From assembly GCA_021825365.1 (NCBI GenBank), contig JAKAHR010000026.1, positions 1 through 48,509 on the forward strand: a DNA stretch of 48,509 bases, given 5' to 3'. This document shows, in pieces, positions 7,423-16,149 of the stretch. The stretch is from Nitrospirota bacterium. GTDB lineage: Bacteria; Nitrospirota; Thermodesulfovibrionia; Thermodesulfovibrionales; UBA6898. Each line of letters begins with the position of its first letter. Position 1 is the first letter of the stretch. The notes beneath the pieces were generated by a model. That model did not search any database. It was not told where the DNA came from and worked only from the letters and a program-made list of their open reading frames with translations. Both the position numbers and the translations under genes were made by a program.

Positions 7423-9462
7423 TCAGCTTTCCGCATACGCAACGGCATTCTTGTTGCCGGCGGCCAGGCCGATGAATTTTATCCCGCATTCGTAGGGGAA
7501 GCCCTTGCCGTCGCTCTTCACACCGGCCCTCGACGGCTGGGTCCACATCACCATTCCTTCATGGCTGACTTCGCCCTGGTCCGGCGTATGTATCCTCATA
7601 CTGAACGTCCGGTACGGCGTCATCTCTCTTGCCGTGGCGATGCACAAGCCGGCGGAGCTGACATTGCGTATGTCGGCCGCTCCGAACCCCTCGATCTCCG
7701 CCCACCAGGAACTGTCGACCGGCACCCGGTCATGCAGACGCTTTTCCACGCCGGGGAATAACAGACCCGCGGCCTTACGCCGCTTCTTTTCCCTGTACAT
7801 CATCGCATCCGAGGCGGTCAGGAGGTCGGCGATGTCGCAGGGCCGCTCCGGGTCGTAGTAGGCGGTGCCCATGCTCAGCGAGAGCGGATACGGCCGGCCT
7901 CCCTGCGCGTTGTGATGCCGCAGCTGCCCCTGCACGTGGCCGCAGATGACGCGTTCGATGCCGGGCCCCGAGGGATCCGTCAGGAGCACGGCGAATTCGT
8001 CGCCTCCCATGCGTCCGATGATATCGGATTCACGGAAGGTGCTCTTCAGCAGGGCCGCCGTGTCCATCAGCGCCTGATCGCCTTCCTTGTGGCTGAACCT
8101 GTCGTTGATTTCCTTCATGTTGTCGATGTCCAGGTACAGCAACAGCAGGCCCTTCCTGTTGCGGCCGGCGGCGCGCAGCTGCTGCTCGGCAAGGGCGAAG
8201 AAGCCCCGCCTGTTGAGAAGCCCGGTCAGCGCGTCCGTTATCGCGGCCTCCCGGAGCCTTTCCTCCATCTTCTTCCTTTCGGAGATGTCCCGGCAGACCT
8301 GGACAAAGCCTTTCACCGCGCCCTCCGGTGAGCCGATCGGCGTCACGCTGATAAGAAAATACCCCTGCAGCCTCTCCTCGAATATCTCCTCATAGTATTC
8401 CCTGCCGGTCGTATCGGCCATATCGTAGGGACAATACGGAGGCGGCTTCTTCATGCCGTGGAAAACGGTATGGCAGAATTTCCCGATGATCTCTTCGCGG
8501 GCGATACCCATCTTTTCGGCCATCGCCCGGTTCGCCTTCGTGATGATATGGTTGTCGTCAATCACCGCCACCATGTCCGGAATCGCGTCGAAGGTCTGTT
8601 CCCATTCCTCCTGGCCGCGCCTGATCTTTCCCTCCGCGTCCTTCTGCTCGCTGATGTCGACTGAGGAGCCGACCATCCCGATAATCTCCCCCTGCTCGTC
8701 CCTCAGCAGGGACAGCAGGAGAAGGGCCCAGAACTCTTCGCCCGTCTTCCTCTTCAGGCGCACCTCGCGCTTGAGTTCCCCCTTTTCCCTGAGGGGCCCG
8801 ATGATCTCCAGGTTGAGGTACTCGTGCAGGTCCTCGGGATACACGAAGGAGATATGCCTGCCGATCGCCTCTTTCGCGGTGCAGGCGAACAGCCTTTCGG
8901 CGCCCCTGTTCCAGCCGTTGATAAGGCCGTTGAGGTCGGTGGTGACGACGGCATCCTGTATCTGGTCCAGGGTCTGCGCCTGTCTGCGGATGATTTCTTC
9001 CGCCTGCTTGTGCCCGGTTATGTCCCGCGCTATCGTTGAGGCTCCGATGATTCCGCCGAAACCGTCCCTGACCGGAGATATCGTCAGGGACACGATGATC
9101 TGCCTGCCGTCTTTCCGTGCCCGTAACGTCTCGAACGGCTCGACGACTTCACCGCTGCGGATCCGTTCCAGGATATCCGCCTCCTCAGGGGCCTGCCCGG
9201 CCGCGGCGAGCAGGGAGACGGGACGGCCGATCGCCTCTTCCGCGGTGTACCCGTATATCCTTTCCGCTCCCTTGTTCCAGCTCGTGATGATGCCGTTGAG
9301 GTCTTTTCCGATGATCGCGTCATCGGACGATTCGACGATCGCGGCCAGCCGGGCGTTCAGCTCCCCAATCTTCTTCTGCAGGGCGGACTGCATTTCCAGT
9401 TCCCTGATCTTTCTCTGGCGGAAATCGTCGAGCTCGGAGTTCTTCTTTTCTCGCGCTTTCAT
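7423..9462 (-). CDS. PAS-PAS-PAS-GGDEF-PilZ diguanylate cyclase
   Basis: 679 aa, no membrane segment. An N-terminal helical region (1-40) is followed by three PAS domains at about 40-150, 163-275 and 287-397 (each ending in a PAC-type DIT/DIS motif) and a GGDEF domain from about 405. The GGDEF active-site loop RMGGDEF (486-490) is intact, so cyclic-di-GMP synthesis is expected. The C-terminal 100 residues look like PilZ (KRLHDRVPVDSSWWAEI), a c-di-GMP receptor. Product and sensor in one chain suggest feedback control. The third PAS contains Cys330 and CPYD, which may mark a cofactor or metal site. It is separated by 216 bases from the kinase genes downstream. Confidence 0.92.
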   Translation of the reverse strand: MKAREKKNSELDDFRQRKIRELEMQSALQKKIGELNARLAAIVESSDDAIIGKDLNGIITSWNKGAERIYGYTAEEAIGRPVSLLAAAGQAPEEADILERIRSGEVVEPFETLRARKDGRQIIVSLTISPVRDGFGGIIGASTIARDITGHKQAEEIIRRQAQTLDQIQDAVVTTDLNGLINGWNRGAERLFACTAKEAIGRHISFVYPEDLHEYLNLEIIGPLREKGELKREVRLKRKTGEEFWALLLLSLLRDEQGEIIGMVGSSVDISEQKDAEGKIRRGQEEWEQTFDAIPDMVAVIDDNHIITKANRAMAEKMGIAREEIIGKFCHTVFHGMKKPPPYCPYDMADTTGREYYEEIFEERLQGYFLISVTPIGSPEGAVKGFVQVCRDISERKKMEERLREAAITDALTGLLNRRGFFALAEQQLRAAGRNRKGLLLLYLDIDNMKEINDRFSHKEGDQALMDTAALLKSTFRESDIIGRMGGDEFAVLLTDPSGPGIERVICGHVQGQLRHHNAQGGRPYPLSLSMGTAYYDPERPCDIADLLTASDAMMYREKKRRKAAGLLFPGVEKRLHDRVPVDSSWWAEIEGFGAADIRNVSSAGLCIATAREMTPYRTFSMRIHTPDQGEVSHEGMVMWTQPSRAGVKSDGKGFPYECGIKFIGLAAGNKNAVAYAES

Positions 9463-9565
9463 GACATCTTTCTGCCCTTTCGGCCGTTCCGGGAAGCTCC
9501 GGGAAGAAACACGCCCGCCGGCCCCGTCTTACGGACCTCAGGCGCGCTGTCCCACGTTCAGAAGG

Positions 9566-9745
9566 CTACGCCACATATCGGCGCAGCTTATACGGACACA
9601 CGTTATACTCTCTGTTCACCTCATTGATCCTGCCTGCCTTGCATACGAAAAGACGCTTCGCCTTCGGCGGGATCGCATAGCTGCAGTTGCAGCATATTTC
9701 CTTCACCATGCGTTCCTCGCTGCGGGTTTTTTCCGGCAATTCCAT
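9566..9745 (-). CDS. Small cysteine-containing protein
   Basis: 59 aa. The sequence has CCNC...C...C (KEICCNCSYAIPPKAKRL then FVCKAG and YNVCPYKLRR), suggesting a small zinc- or iron-binding fold. The ATG at 9745 follows GGAGGAGAGGGGGCC. It lies downstream of the anti-sigma gene (191 bases) on the same strand. I do not recognise a family with a known function. Confidence 0.6.
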   Translation of the reverse strand: MELPEKTRSEERMVKEICCNCSYAIPPKAKRLFVCKAGRINEVNREYNVCPYKLRRYVA

Positions 9746-9936
9746 AGGCCCCCTCTCCTCCTGCAGACTGACGCAGGGGTTTCCCGTATGCGCAATGCTC
9801 AGCGCTTGCAGATAAGGAGCAATTATGATGCCCGGAAATGCATGCTTTATTTTCAAGGTGTTATGAGAATGAGGGCTGGACCTCACCGGAATATTGTATC
9901 CAGGGGAAACAGTGTGCAGACGGCGGCGCAGGATCT

Positions 9937-10980
9937 CTAGTGCAGGCCGGGATGCAGCCAGGGCCACGGGCGGCCGGACGTTCCCTGCCTCGGCCTGCCC
10001 CCGGCGTCATACTCCCGGATCCAGTCCACCCTGCCGTGCTCGTACCTGACCTCGGCCCAGGGCCTGCCGGCCGGGTCATAGGCTGTCTGAACGCCGTGTC
10101 TGTTGCCCTGTGCGTCGAAACGTTCTTCCATGATCTTCTTCCTCACGCCACCGGACGCCTCGTAGGTCACAACCGTCTCGGGGCTGCCGTCGGCATGCCT
10201 CTGCTCCACCGACCTCTCATAGGTCAAGCCTTCCGGCCGGCCGGCCTTCATCTCCTTCTTTCGGACACCCGAACCTTCTGAATCAGCCCGTGGGGCGACC
10301 GCCGGCGCGGAGGTTTCTCCCGGCATCTCGGCCTGCCGCAATGCGCCCGCAGCCTTTCCTGCCGCAGGGGGGGCAGGGGCAACGCCGCTCCCTGCCCGCT
10401 CATGCGACTCAGAGAGCCTTTGGGGTTCAGGGGCTGATTCCTGTCTGTCCGGAGCGGCCTTCTCAGCGGCGTCTTTTTGACCCGGGGCTGATACATCCCT
10501 GCCCTTGATCTCTCCATGAGCTTCCGTCTTCCGTCGTGCCGCACTCCCTGCCGGTGATCCGGTGACTGCCGGGGCCTCGCGAGGGGGGGCCTGCTGCGCC
10601 TCCTCGCCAGCGGGCCGCATCCGGCGGCCTATTTCCGGCTGCATGCTCCTCATGAGAACAACCGCAAAGACCGCGATAACGACTGTTGCGGCGGCAGCGA
10701 CCGGTATTCCCGCGGAGAAACGGCCGAAGAGGCGGCTCAGGAGATGCCCCCTGACAGGCTGTTCCTCCCTGATCCGGGCCATCACCTTCTGCGTCAGCCA
10801 GGCAGGCGGCTCCACCTCATCCAGCCCCTTTACGCTCAGGACGGTCCGCTGCAGGTCTTCGAGGAATCTCCGGCAGTCGGCGCAGGAGGCAAGATGCTCC
10901 TCGACAAGGGTCTTCTCCCCGGCGGAGGAGAGACCCTCGAAATAGTCATGCAGAAGTCGTCTGGTCTTTTCGCAATCCAT
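9937..10980 (-). CDS. Anti-sigma factor, zinc-finger type, single membrane pass
   Basis: 347 aa. The N-terminus is a zf-HC2/ZAS anti-sigma domain with H29-x3-C33-x2-C36 plus Cys3. A hydrophobic segment at about 90-111 (AAAATVVIAVFAVVLM) should cross the inner membrane, leaving a long Pro/Ala-rich, low-complexity outer region of about 130 residues. The last 80 residues contain MORN-like or RHS-like short repeats (DAQGNRHGVQTAYDPAGRP, then a WAEVRYEHG unit and a WIREYDAGGRP unit). It starts one base after the ECF sigma gene stop, so the pair is co-transcribed. It should hold the sigma factor inactive until an envelope signal arrives. Confidence 0.88.
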   Translation of the reverse strand: MDCEKTRRLLHDYFEGLSSAGEKTLVEEHLASCADCRRFLEDLQRTVLSVKGLDEVEPPAWLTQKVMARIREEQPVRGHLLSRLFGRFSAGIPVAAAATVVIAVFAVVLMRSMQPEIGRRMRPAGEEAQQAPPREAPAVTGSPAGSAARRKTEAHGEIKGRDVSAPGQKDAAEKAAPDRQESAPEPQRLSESHERAGSGVAPAPPAAGKAAGALRQAEMPGETSAPAVAPRADSEGSGVRKKEMKAGRPEGLTYERSVEQRHADGSPETVVTYEASGGVRKKIMEERFDAQGNRHGVQTAYDPAGRPWAEVRYEHGRVDWIREYDAGGRPRQGTSGRPWPWLHPGLH

Positions 10981-10981
10981 A

Positions 10982-11581
10982 TCAGGGACTCCCCAGCAGT
11001 TTCTTCAGGCATTTTCTGACTGATTCCCGCGCCCTGAAGAGCCGGGACTTGACCGTGCCTGCCGCAAGCCCGAGCAGGGAGCTTATCTCTTCGTAGCCGA
11101 ATCCCTGTACGTCCCGCAGGACAAGGACCTCCCTGAACTCCTCATCCAGGCGATTGATGCACTGCTGGACCCGGGCCTGCACCTCCCGCTGCTCGAGGGT
11201 GTCGAGGACGGACGGCTCCTTCGAGGCCGGCTCCAGACAGACGCCGCCTTCCTCGGACCGGACAGGGTCATCCAGGGACACCTCCCTGCGGCAGGCGACG
11301 GTCTCCGCCTTTTTCAGGTGGTTGCGCGTCTGGTTTACCACAATCGTATAGAGCCAGGTCGAAAACCGGGACCGCTCCTCAAACCGGGTGATGTTCTTAT
11401 GCGCAGAGACAAAGGCGTCCTGGACTATCTCGCAGGCGTCCTCATAGCTTCCGGTCATCCGATAGGCGATATTGAGCATCTTCTTCTGGTGCCTCTTCAC
11501 CAGTGCCTCGAAGGCGTCTGTATCACCATTTCTGCAGAGCGATACCAGCGGCCCGTCTTCGTCGTGCGCCGCTTCAGTCAT
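10982..11581 (-). CDS. ECF RNA polymerase sigma factor (RpoE/SigW-like)
   Basis: 199 aa from the ATG at 11581. Region 2 (ALVKRHQKKMLNIAYRM...EDACEIVQDAFV...FSTWLYTIV) and region 4 (LDEEFREVLVLRDVQGFGYEE, then a helix-turn-helix and TVKSRLFRARE) are both complete. The 11581 start has no Shine-Dalgarno, and neither does the upstream ATG pair at 11641. An ECF-type promoter would place the transcript start almost on this ATG, so leaderless translation is possible. It is coupled to the anti-sigma gene immediately downstream. The divergent secreted gene carries the same promoter signature and is the best target candidate. Confidence 0.92.
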   Translation of the reverse strand: MTEAAHDEDGPLVSLCRNGDTDAFEALVKRHQKKMLNIAYRMTGSYEDACEIVQDAFVSAHKNITRFEERSRFSTWLYTIVVNQTRNHLKKAETVACRREVSLDDPVRSEEGGVCLEPASKEPSVLDTLEQREVQARVQQCINRLDEEFREVLVLRDVQGFGYEEISSLLGLAAGTVKSRLFRARESVRKCLKKLLGSP

Positions 11582-11588
11582 ATAGTAA

Positions 11589-11615
11589 GACAAGCAACCG
11601 TCATAAAAAGTTTCC
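11589..11615 (-). promoter_or_regulatory. Candidate ECF promoter for the sigma/anti-sigma operon
   Basis: On the minus strand GGAAAC (11615-11610) is followed after 18 bases by GTCTTA (from 11591). It matches the spacing and motifs of the divergent promoter at 11722-11747, suggesting autoregulation. Confidence 0.45.
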
Positions 11616-11721
11616 TCTGACAATACGAACGATCTCATCACAAACGGAATACACGTATCTCCACCCTGTTGTTATATCATGCCATACCCGCCAGGCATGT
11701 TGAAAAGGGGTGCTGCCGCCG

Positions 11722-11747
11722 GGAACAAATATCATCCCCGTGTTGTC
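11722..11747 (+). promoter_or_regulatory. Candidate ECF promoter for the divergent secreted-protein gene
   Basis: GGAAC at 11722-11726, then 18 bases, then GTCTCA from 11745. The layout GGAAC-N18-GTC is typical of ECF sigma factors. It lies about 40 bases before the ATG at 11786. Confidence 0.45.
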
Positions 11748-11785
11748 TCAGTCGGTAAGAACCACTTTCAGAAAGGAGAAGAAAC

Positions 11786-12577
11786 ATGAAAAAGGCAGTT
11801 GTCGCCCTGGTTTCTATCATCTGGCTGTTGTCGGCAGCACCGGGATTCGCCCATGGCGGAGGGAACGTAGAGGTGGACGTTGTGGCCGAAGGAGGGGAGA
11901 CTCTCCACACGATACCCCACAAGGATTATCAGGCAGGCGACACCCACGTCTTCAAGAAATACCTTGAGGCGAGGAAGGGGCAAAACTACACTATCGTCAT
12001 CCGGAACAATACCGCAGACAGGGTCGGCGTGGTGATAGCGGTTGACGGCAGGAATATTATCAATGGAAAGGCGTCAAACCTCCGAGCGGGCGAGGCGATG
12101 TATATCGTCGGCCCCTACTCCTGCGAAAGACTCGACGGCTGGAGGACCGGCAAGGACACAACGCACCAGTTCTATTTTACGGATGCGGCAGATTCCTATT
12201 CCCAGAGGACCTTCGCCGACTCCTCCGCCATGGGGGTCATTGCAGTGGCGGCATTCCGTGAAAGGGTGCGCTACGGACATCTGAAGGAAAAGTCGCTGCA
12301 GGCCCCTGCACCCGCAGCCGGAGCGCCTGCGCGTGAGGAGGCACGGAGCCAGAGCAGCGGAAAGGCGGGGACAGGCTTCGGCGACGAGAGGTATTCGCCG
12401 ACCGTCACTGTGGCATTCGAACCGGAAGGCGCACCCTTCCTCAAGACGCTCATCAAGTACGAGTGGCGCGAGGCGCTCTGCCGGAAGGGCATCCTGAGAT
12501 GCTGGGCAGAGGAGCGCAACCGCTTGTGGGACGAAGGCCGCTATGCCCCGTTTCCTCCCGGATATGTAAACCGCTGA
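11786..12577 (+). CDS. Secreted protein of unknown function, probable ECF-sigma target
   Basis: 263 aa. A classic signal peptide (MKKAVVALVSIIWLLSAAPGFA, cleavage after AHG or GFA) leads to an exported beta-rich domain with NYTIVIRNNTADRVGVVIAVDG and DSSAMGVIAVAAFRE, a pattern I associate with uncharacterised exported proteins. A Pro/Ala-rich linker (about 170-200) separates a C-terminal region with two Cys (ALCRKGILRCWAEE) that could form a disulfide. The start follows GAAAGGAGAAGAAAC. It is transcribed divergently from the ECF sigma gene, and a strong hairpin terminator follows. Envelope-stress or surface role is inference. Confidence 0.85.
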   Translation: MKKAVVALVSIIWLLSAAPGFAHGGGNVEVDVVAEGGETLHTIPHKDYQAGDTHVFKKYLEARKGQNYTIVIRNNTADRVGVVIAVDGRNIINGKASNLRAGEAMYIVGPYSCERLDGWRTGKDTTHQFYFTDAADSYSQRTFADSSAMGVIAVAAFRERVRYGHLKEKSLQAPAPAAGAPAREEARSQSSGKAGTGFGDERYSPTVTVAFEPEGAPFLKTLIKYEWREALCRKGILRCWAEERNRLWDEGRYAPFPPGYVNR

Positions 12578-12596
12578 GAAGGCGCCCCACCCGAAG

Positions 12597-12635
12597 ACAA
12601 AAGGAGGGGTGCGGCAGCCGCACCCCTCCTTTTGT
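12597..12635. terminator. Bidirectional rho-independent terminator between the secreted protein and pgi
   Basis: A perfect 18-bp stem (12597-12614 with 12618-12635) and a 3-base loop CAG. The stem begins with ACAAAA and ends with TTTTGT, so each strand has a short U-run. It sits between two convergent genes. Confidence 0.9.
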
Positions 12636-12648
12636 TCATCCGGCCGGC

Positions 12649-14313
12649 CTATCCTGATATATCCCGGCGCATCTTCTTGAACGTGGTGATCAGCCCGTTG
12701 GTGGAAGAGTCGTGAGCGGTGACCGGCCCGTCTCCGGAGAGTTCAGGGAGGATCTGCTGTGCAAGCTGTTTGCCCAGTTCCACGCCCCACTGGTCGAAGC
12801 TGAAGATATTCCAGATCACGCCCTGCACAAAGATCTTATGCTCGTACAGGGCGATCAGGCTGCCGAGTGTCCGGGGCGTAATCTTCCTCACGAGGATGGA
12901 GTTGGTCGGCCGGTTGCCGCTGAAGACCTTGAAAGGCGCGAGCCTCCTGATCTCCCCGACGCTCACCCCCGCCTTCCCGAGTTCCGCGGCAGCCTCGTCA
13001 TACGACTTTCCTGCCATCAGGGCCCTCGTCTGCGCAAAGAAGTTCGACAGCAGTATGGCATGGTGGTCGCCTGTGGGATTGTGGCTGACCGCAGGGGCGA
13101 TGAAGTCGCCGGGGATGAGCTTTGTGCCCTGATGGATCATCTGGTAGAAGGCATGCTGGCCGTTGGTCCCCGGCTCTCCCCAGATGACCGGGCCTGTCTG
13201 GTAGGCGACGTGGTGACCCGACCGGTCGACCGCCTTTCCGTTGCTCTCCATATCGCCCTGCTGAAAATAGGCGGGAAACCGGTGCATATACTGGTCATAC
13301 GGCAGGATCGCCACCGTCTCTGCGCCGAAGAAGTTGTTGTACCAGATGCCCAGGAGGGCCAGGATCACCGGCATGTTTCTTTCAAAGGGTGTCTCCCGGA
13401 AATGCCTGTCCATCGCATGGCCGCCATCGAGAAGTTCCGCGAAGTTTTCGAATCCAATCGAGCAGGCGACCGACAGGCCGATCGCCGACCAGAGGGAATA
13501 CCGGCCTCCGACCCAGTCCCAGAAGACGAACATGTTCTCAGCCGCTATCCCGAATTCCTCGACAGCCGCCCGGTTCGTCGATATCGCGACAAAGTGATTC
13601 TTCACGAACCGCTCGTCCCGTGCGGCATCAAGGAACCACTTCCGGGCGGTATGGGCGTTCGTCATCGTCTCCTGCGTGGTGAAGGTCTTGGAGGCGACCA
13701 GAAAGAGGGTAGTCTCGGGAGAAAGGCCCTTGAGAGTCTCGACCATATGCGTCCCGTCGATATTCGACACGAAATGCGTCCTGATGTGGGGCTTGCGATA
13801 CGGCCTCAGCGCCTCGGTCGCCATGACAGGGCCGAGGTCAGAGCCGCCTATGCCTATGTTGACGATGTCGGTGACCGCCTTGCCGGAATATCCCTTCCAC
13901 TCCCCTGAGATGACCCGCGAAGAGAATACCTCCATCTGCCTCAGGACGGCATTCACCGCCGGCATCACATCCTGTCCCTGCAGGAGGACGGGCGTGTTCG
14001 AGCGGTTTCTCAGGGCGGTGTGGAGAACCGCCCGCCCCTCTGTCTCATTGATCGTATCTGCAGCGAACATCTTCCCGATCGCCTCCTGCACCCCGGCCTC
14101 TGCCGCAAGTTCTGTCAGCAGGCCGAAGGTCTCGGCGTTTATGATGTTCTTTGAATAATCGAGAAGGATATCCTCAAACCGCGTCGAAAACCGGGAAAAC
14201 CTGGCCGGGTCCCGCTCGAACAGCTCCTTCATTTGGACAGCCTTCATGGATTCATAATGGCCTGCCAGCTTTTTCCATGAGGCCGTCTGAAGCGGATTCT
14301 TCCTGCCGAGCAT
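12649..14313 (-). CDS. pgi: Glucose-6-phosphate isomerase
   Basis: 554 aa, full length for the classical PGI family. It interconverts glucose-6-P and fructose-6-P, linking the glucokinase product with GlmS and glycolysis. Family signatures are visible: [56 protein letters not shown] with the catalytic region around [12 protein letters not shown], and the C-terminal signature with catalytic Lys ([10 protein letters not shown]). The start follows GGGGGCGCTC. It has its own candidate promoter about 100 bases upstream and shares the terminator at 12597-12635 with the convergent gene. Confidence 0.98.
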   Translation of the reverse strand: MLGRKNPLQTASWKKLAGHYESMKAVQMKELFERDPARFSRFSTRFEDILLDYSKNIINAETFGLLTELAAEAGVQEAIGKMFAADTINETEGRAVLHTALRNRSNTPVLLQGQDVMPAVNAVLRQMEVFSSRVISGEWKGYSGKAVTDIVNIGIGGSDLGPVMATEALRPYRKPHIRTHFVSNIDGTHMVETLKGLSPETTLFLVASKTFTTQETMTNAHTARKWFLDAARDERFVKNHFVAISTNRAAVEEFGIAAENMFVFWDWVGGRYSLWSAIGLSVACSIGFENFAELLDGGHAMDRHFRETPFERNMPVILALLGIWYNNFFGAETVAILPYDQYMHRFPAYFQQGDMESNGKAVDRSGHHVAYQTGPVIWGEPGTNGQHAFYQMIHQGTKLIPGDFIAPAVSHNPTGDHHAILLSNFFAQTRALMAGKSYDEAAAELGKAGVSVGEIRRLAPFKVFSGNRPTNSILVRKITPRTLGSLIALYEHKIFVQGVIWNIFSFDQWGVELGKQLAQQILPELSGDGPVTAHDSSTNGLITTFKKMRRDISG

Positions 14314-14409
14314 GAGCGCCCCCTGTTTCCGGTCGTGCGGGGTTCAGGCGCAGCCTGTCTCACCACGTCCGACCGGTCTCTTCTTGTCTGGATTTTTTCT
14401 GACGCCCAC

Positions 14410-14438
14410 ATTCTACTAAATGGGGATGAGCTTTGCAA
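14410..14438 (-). promoter_or_regulatory. Candidate sigma70 promoter for pgi
   Basis: On the minus strand TTGCAA (14438-14433) and TAGAAT (14415-14410) with 17-base spacing, leaving a leader of roughly 90 bases. It lies in the 344-base divergent spacer between pgi and the secreted protein gene; apart from the two candidate promoters I see nothing else in that spacer. Confidence 0.5.
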
Positions 14439-14573
14439 TGCAGGGGTGCGGCGTGAGGCTGACGAAGCACGAGCCGGATCGAGAGAAATGACGTTCAGCG
14501 TTGTGCTGACAAGCAATCATCACATTGGCGGGAATAACCCTGCATTTAGGCTGTTCCGGCCTCTGTTTAGCTA

Positions 14574-14602
14574 TTGCGAAACTCTTTATCGCGCAATAAG
14601 AT
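14574..14602 (+). promoter_or_regulatory. Candidate sigma70 promoter for the secreted Gly/Ser/His-rich protein
   Basis: TTGCGA (14574-14579), 17 bases, TAAGAT (14597-14602), about 50 bases before the ATG at 14658. Confidence 0.5.
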
Positions 14603-14657
14603 GTAGTGAGAAGGACAGGTGCGATCTCTCTCTTGATGAGAAAGGAGAGTGAGACAA

Positions 14658-15893
14658 ATGAAAGGCTTGGTTGTTCTGTTGATAGTATTAATGACGTTCA
14701 GCCTGGCTCCTGCAGTCGCCAGTGGCCTGTCTGACCAGGCAGGAAGCAACAGCCCGCCGATATCGCAGCCGCTGGTGCGCGAAGGCACGGTTGCGGTGAA
14801 GTTGGCTGAGGTGCTGAAGATAGGGACTACGACGAACGAGGCTGAGGCAGAGAGTCTGCTTGCAGCGGCCGGCGTCGCCCCGCGCAACGGCTGGGTCGCC
14901 GATTATCCGGTAACGCCTGATATTGTCGGAGAACTGCAGACAGCGGTCGCAGCTGCTGCCGAGGCGCAGAGGATCTCCATGGCAAAGGACGATGCCCTTA
15001 CGGCTTTTCAGGGAGCGATGGGCGAGTATAGTCTTACGGTGCGTCCGGACACTCAGGGAAATACCGGGGATAACACCGCTGAGGCGATTCCCCCTGACCC
15101 TGCGGTAATAAACAACTATTACTACGACGAGGGTCCGCCCGTAGTAACGTACTATGCGCCGCCTCCGGATTATGCATACCTGTACACATGGGTCGGATAT
15201 CCGTTCTGGTGGTGGGATGCCTGGTTCCCGGGGTTCTTCGTCCTCGTGGACTTTGACGTTCATCACCATCGCCACCATTTCACGAACCATGTTTTTGATC
15301 ACAACAGGAACAGGTTCTTCAGTATCGACCCGGCAAAGAGGGCTCACGGTGGCACGTTTGCCGGCAACGACAGGCCGAGGGCATTCCGTGCTTCCGGGAC
15401 GCAGGCGATGCAATCCCGAGGGTTTGCGGGCAGCATCACCGCTACAGGCTCCCCGGCTTCCGACAACCGCAGATGGGCAGGACCTTCTGCCGCAGGCAGC
15501 GTACATAGTCCTGGGGTGCAGGGTGGCAGCCCGGCCACGTTGCGGTACCGGGGGACCATGCCGGTGCAGCCATCCGGCGGAACCTATAAGGCAGCCCCGT
15601 TCAGAGGCAGCGGCATGACCGGTTCAGCAGTCGGGGGCACGCTCGCCTCGCCGCGTTATGCGGGGGGAGCTTCCGGACCGCAGTTCAGCGGCGGGTCTTA
15701 CCGATACGCAGGCGGAGGTCATAGTCATGCAGCATATTCGCCTGCCGGAAGCTATTCGCCCCCTGCGGCAAGGTCGTTTTCCGCGCCGTCAGGAGGCTAC
15801 CGGTCTTTCAGTGCCCCCTCAGGCGGAGGGGCGATGGTCCATTCCTTTACGCCCGGCTCCTTTGGAGGAGGCGGAAGGTCATTTCGGAGGTAG
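14658..15893 (+). CDS. Secreted Gly/Ser/Tyr-rich protein with aromatic and histidine-rich centre
   Basis: 411 aa. A signal peptide (MKGLVVLLIVLMTFSLAPAVASG) is followed by a helical region (about 30-120) with Ala/Glu-rich sequence. A central aromatic block has NNYYYDEGPPVVTYYAPPP, GYPFWWWDAWFPGFF and the His cluster DVHHHRHHF. The last 170 residues are low-complexity Gly/Ser/Tyr/Arg with imperfect repeats such as RSFSAPSGGYRSFSAPSGG. The C-terminus ends RSFRR without an anchor. This composition suggests an extracellular or surface-associated protein, and the His cluster may bind metal. The ATG at 14658 follows AAAGGAGAG. No functional family is recognised. Confidence 0.8.
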   Translation: MKGLVVLLIVLMTFSLAPAVASGLSDQAGSNSPPISQPLVREGTVAVKLAEVLKIGTTTNEAEAESLLAAAGVAPRNGWVADYPVTPDIVGELQTAVAAAAEAQRISMAKDDALTAFQGAMGEYSLTVRPDTQGNTGDNTAEAIPPDPAVINNYYYDEGPPVVTYYAPPPDYAYLYTWVGYPFWWWDAWFPGFFVLVDFDVHHHRHHFTNHVFDHNRNRFFSIDPAKRAHGGTFAGNDRPRAFRASGTQAMQSRGFAGSITATGSPASDNRRWAGPSAAGSVHSPGVQGGSPATLRYRGTMPVQPSGGTYKAAPFRGSGMTGSAVGGTLASPRYAGGASGPQFSGGSYRYAGGGHSHAAYSPAGSYSPPAARSFSAPSGGYRSFSAPSGGGAMVHSFTPGSFGGGGRSFRR

Positions 15894-15903
15894 GAGGTGA
15901 CAC

Positions 15904-16071
15904 ATGGTACTGGAGATTGACGAGAGGGAACGGGAGATTCTGAGACACGCCCTTGAGGTCTACGAGGACGAGTTGAAGAACGAAAAGGCGAAAACAGACA
16001 ACCGGACATGGAAGGCGGCATTGCGGGACGAGGAGAAAGTTATCGACACCATCCTCAGAAAGGCCGCCTGA
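15904..16071 (+). CDS. Small helical protein (55 aa) of unknown function
   Basis: 55 aa, start ATG after GGAGGTAGGAGGTGACAC, ten bases after the stop of the secreted-protein gene, so the two are probably co-transcribed. The sequence is highly charged and should be all helical (EIDEREREILRHALEVYEDE, then a Lys-rich turn and WKAALRDEEKVIDTILRKA). It looks like a small cytosolic adaptor-type protein; no function is known to me. A strong terminator follows 32 bases later. Confidence 0.75.
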   Translation: MVLEIDEREREILRHALEVYEDELKNEKAKTDNRTWKAALRDEEKVIDTILRKAA

Positions 16072-16102
16072 GAAGACGACATACATGCAAGGATACGCTT
16101 CG

Positions 16103-16128
16103 GGTCCCCGGATCGGGGACCTTTTTTT
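16103..16128 (+). terminator. Rho-independent terminator after the 14658-16071 unit
   Basis: GGTCCCCG/CGGGGACC, an 8-bp perfect stem with loop GAT, followed directly by seven T residues (16122-16128). Confidence 0.93.
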
Positions 16129-16149
16129 GTAAGGGGAGTGCCCTGCATC

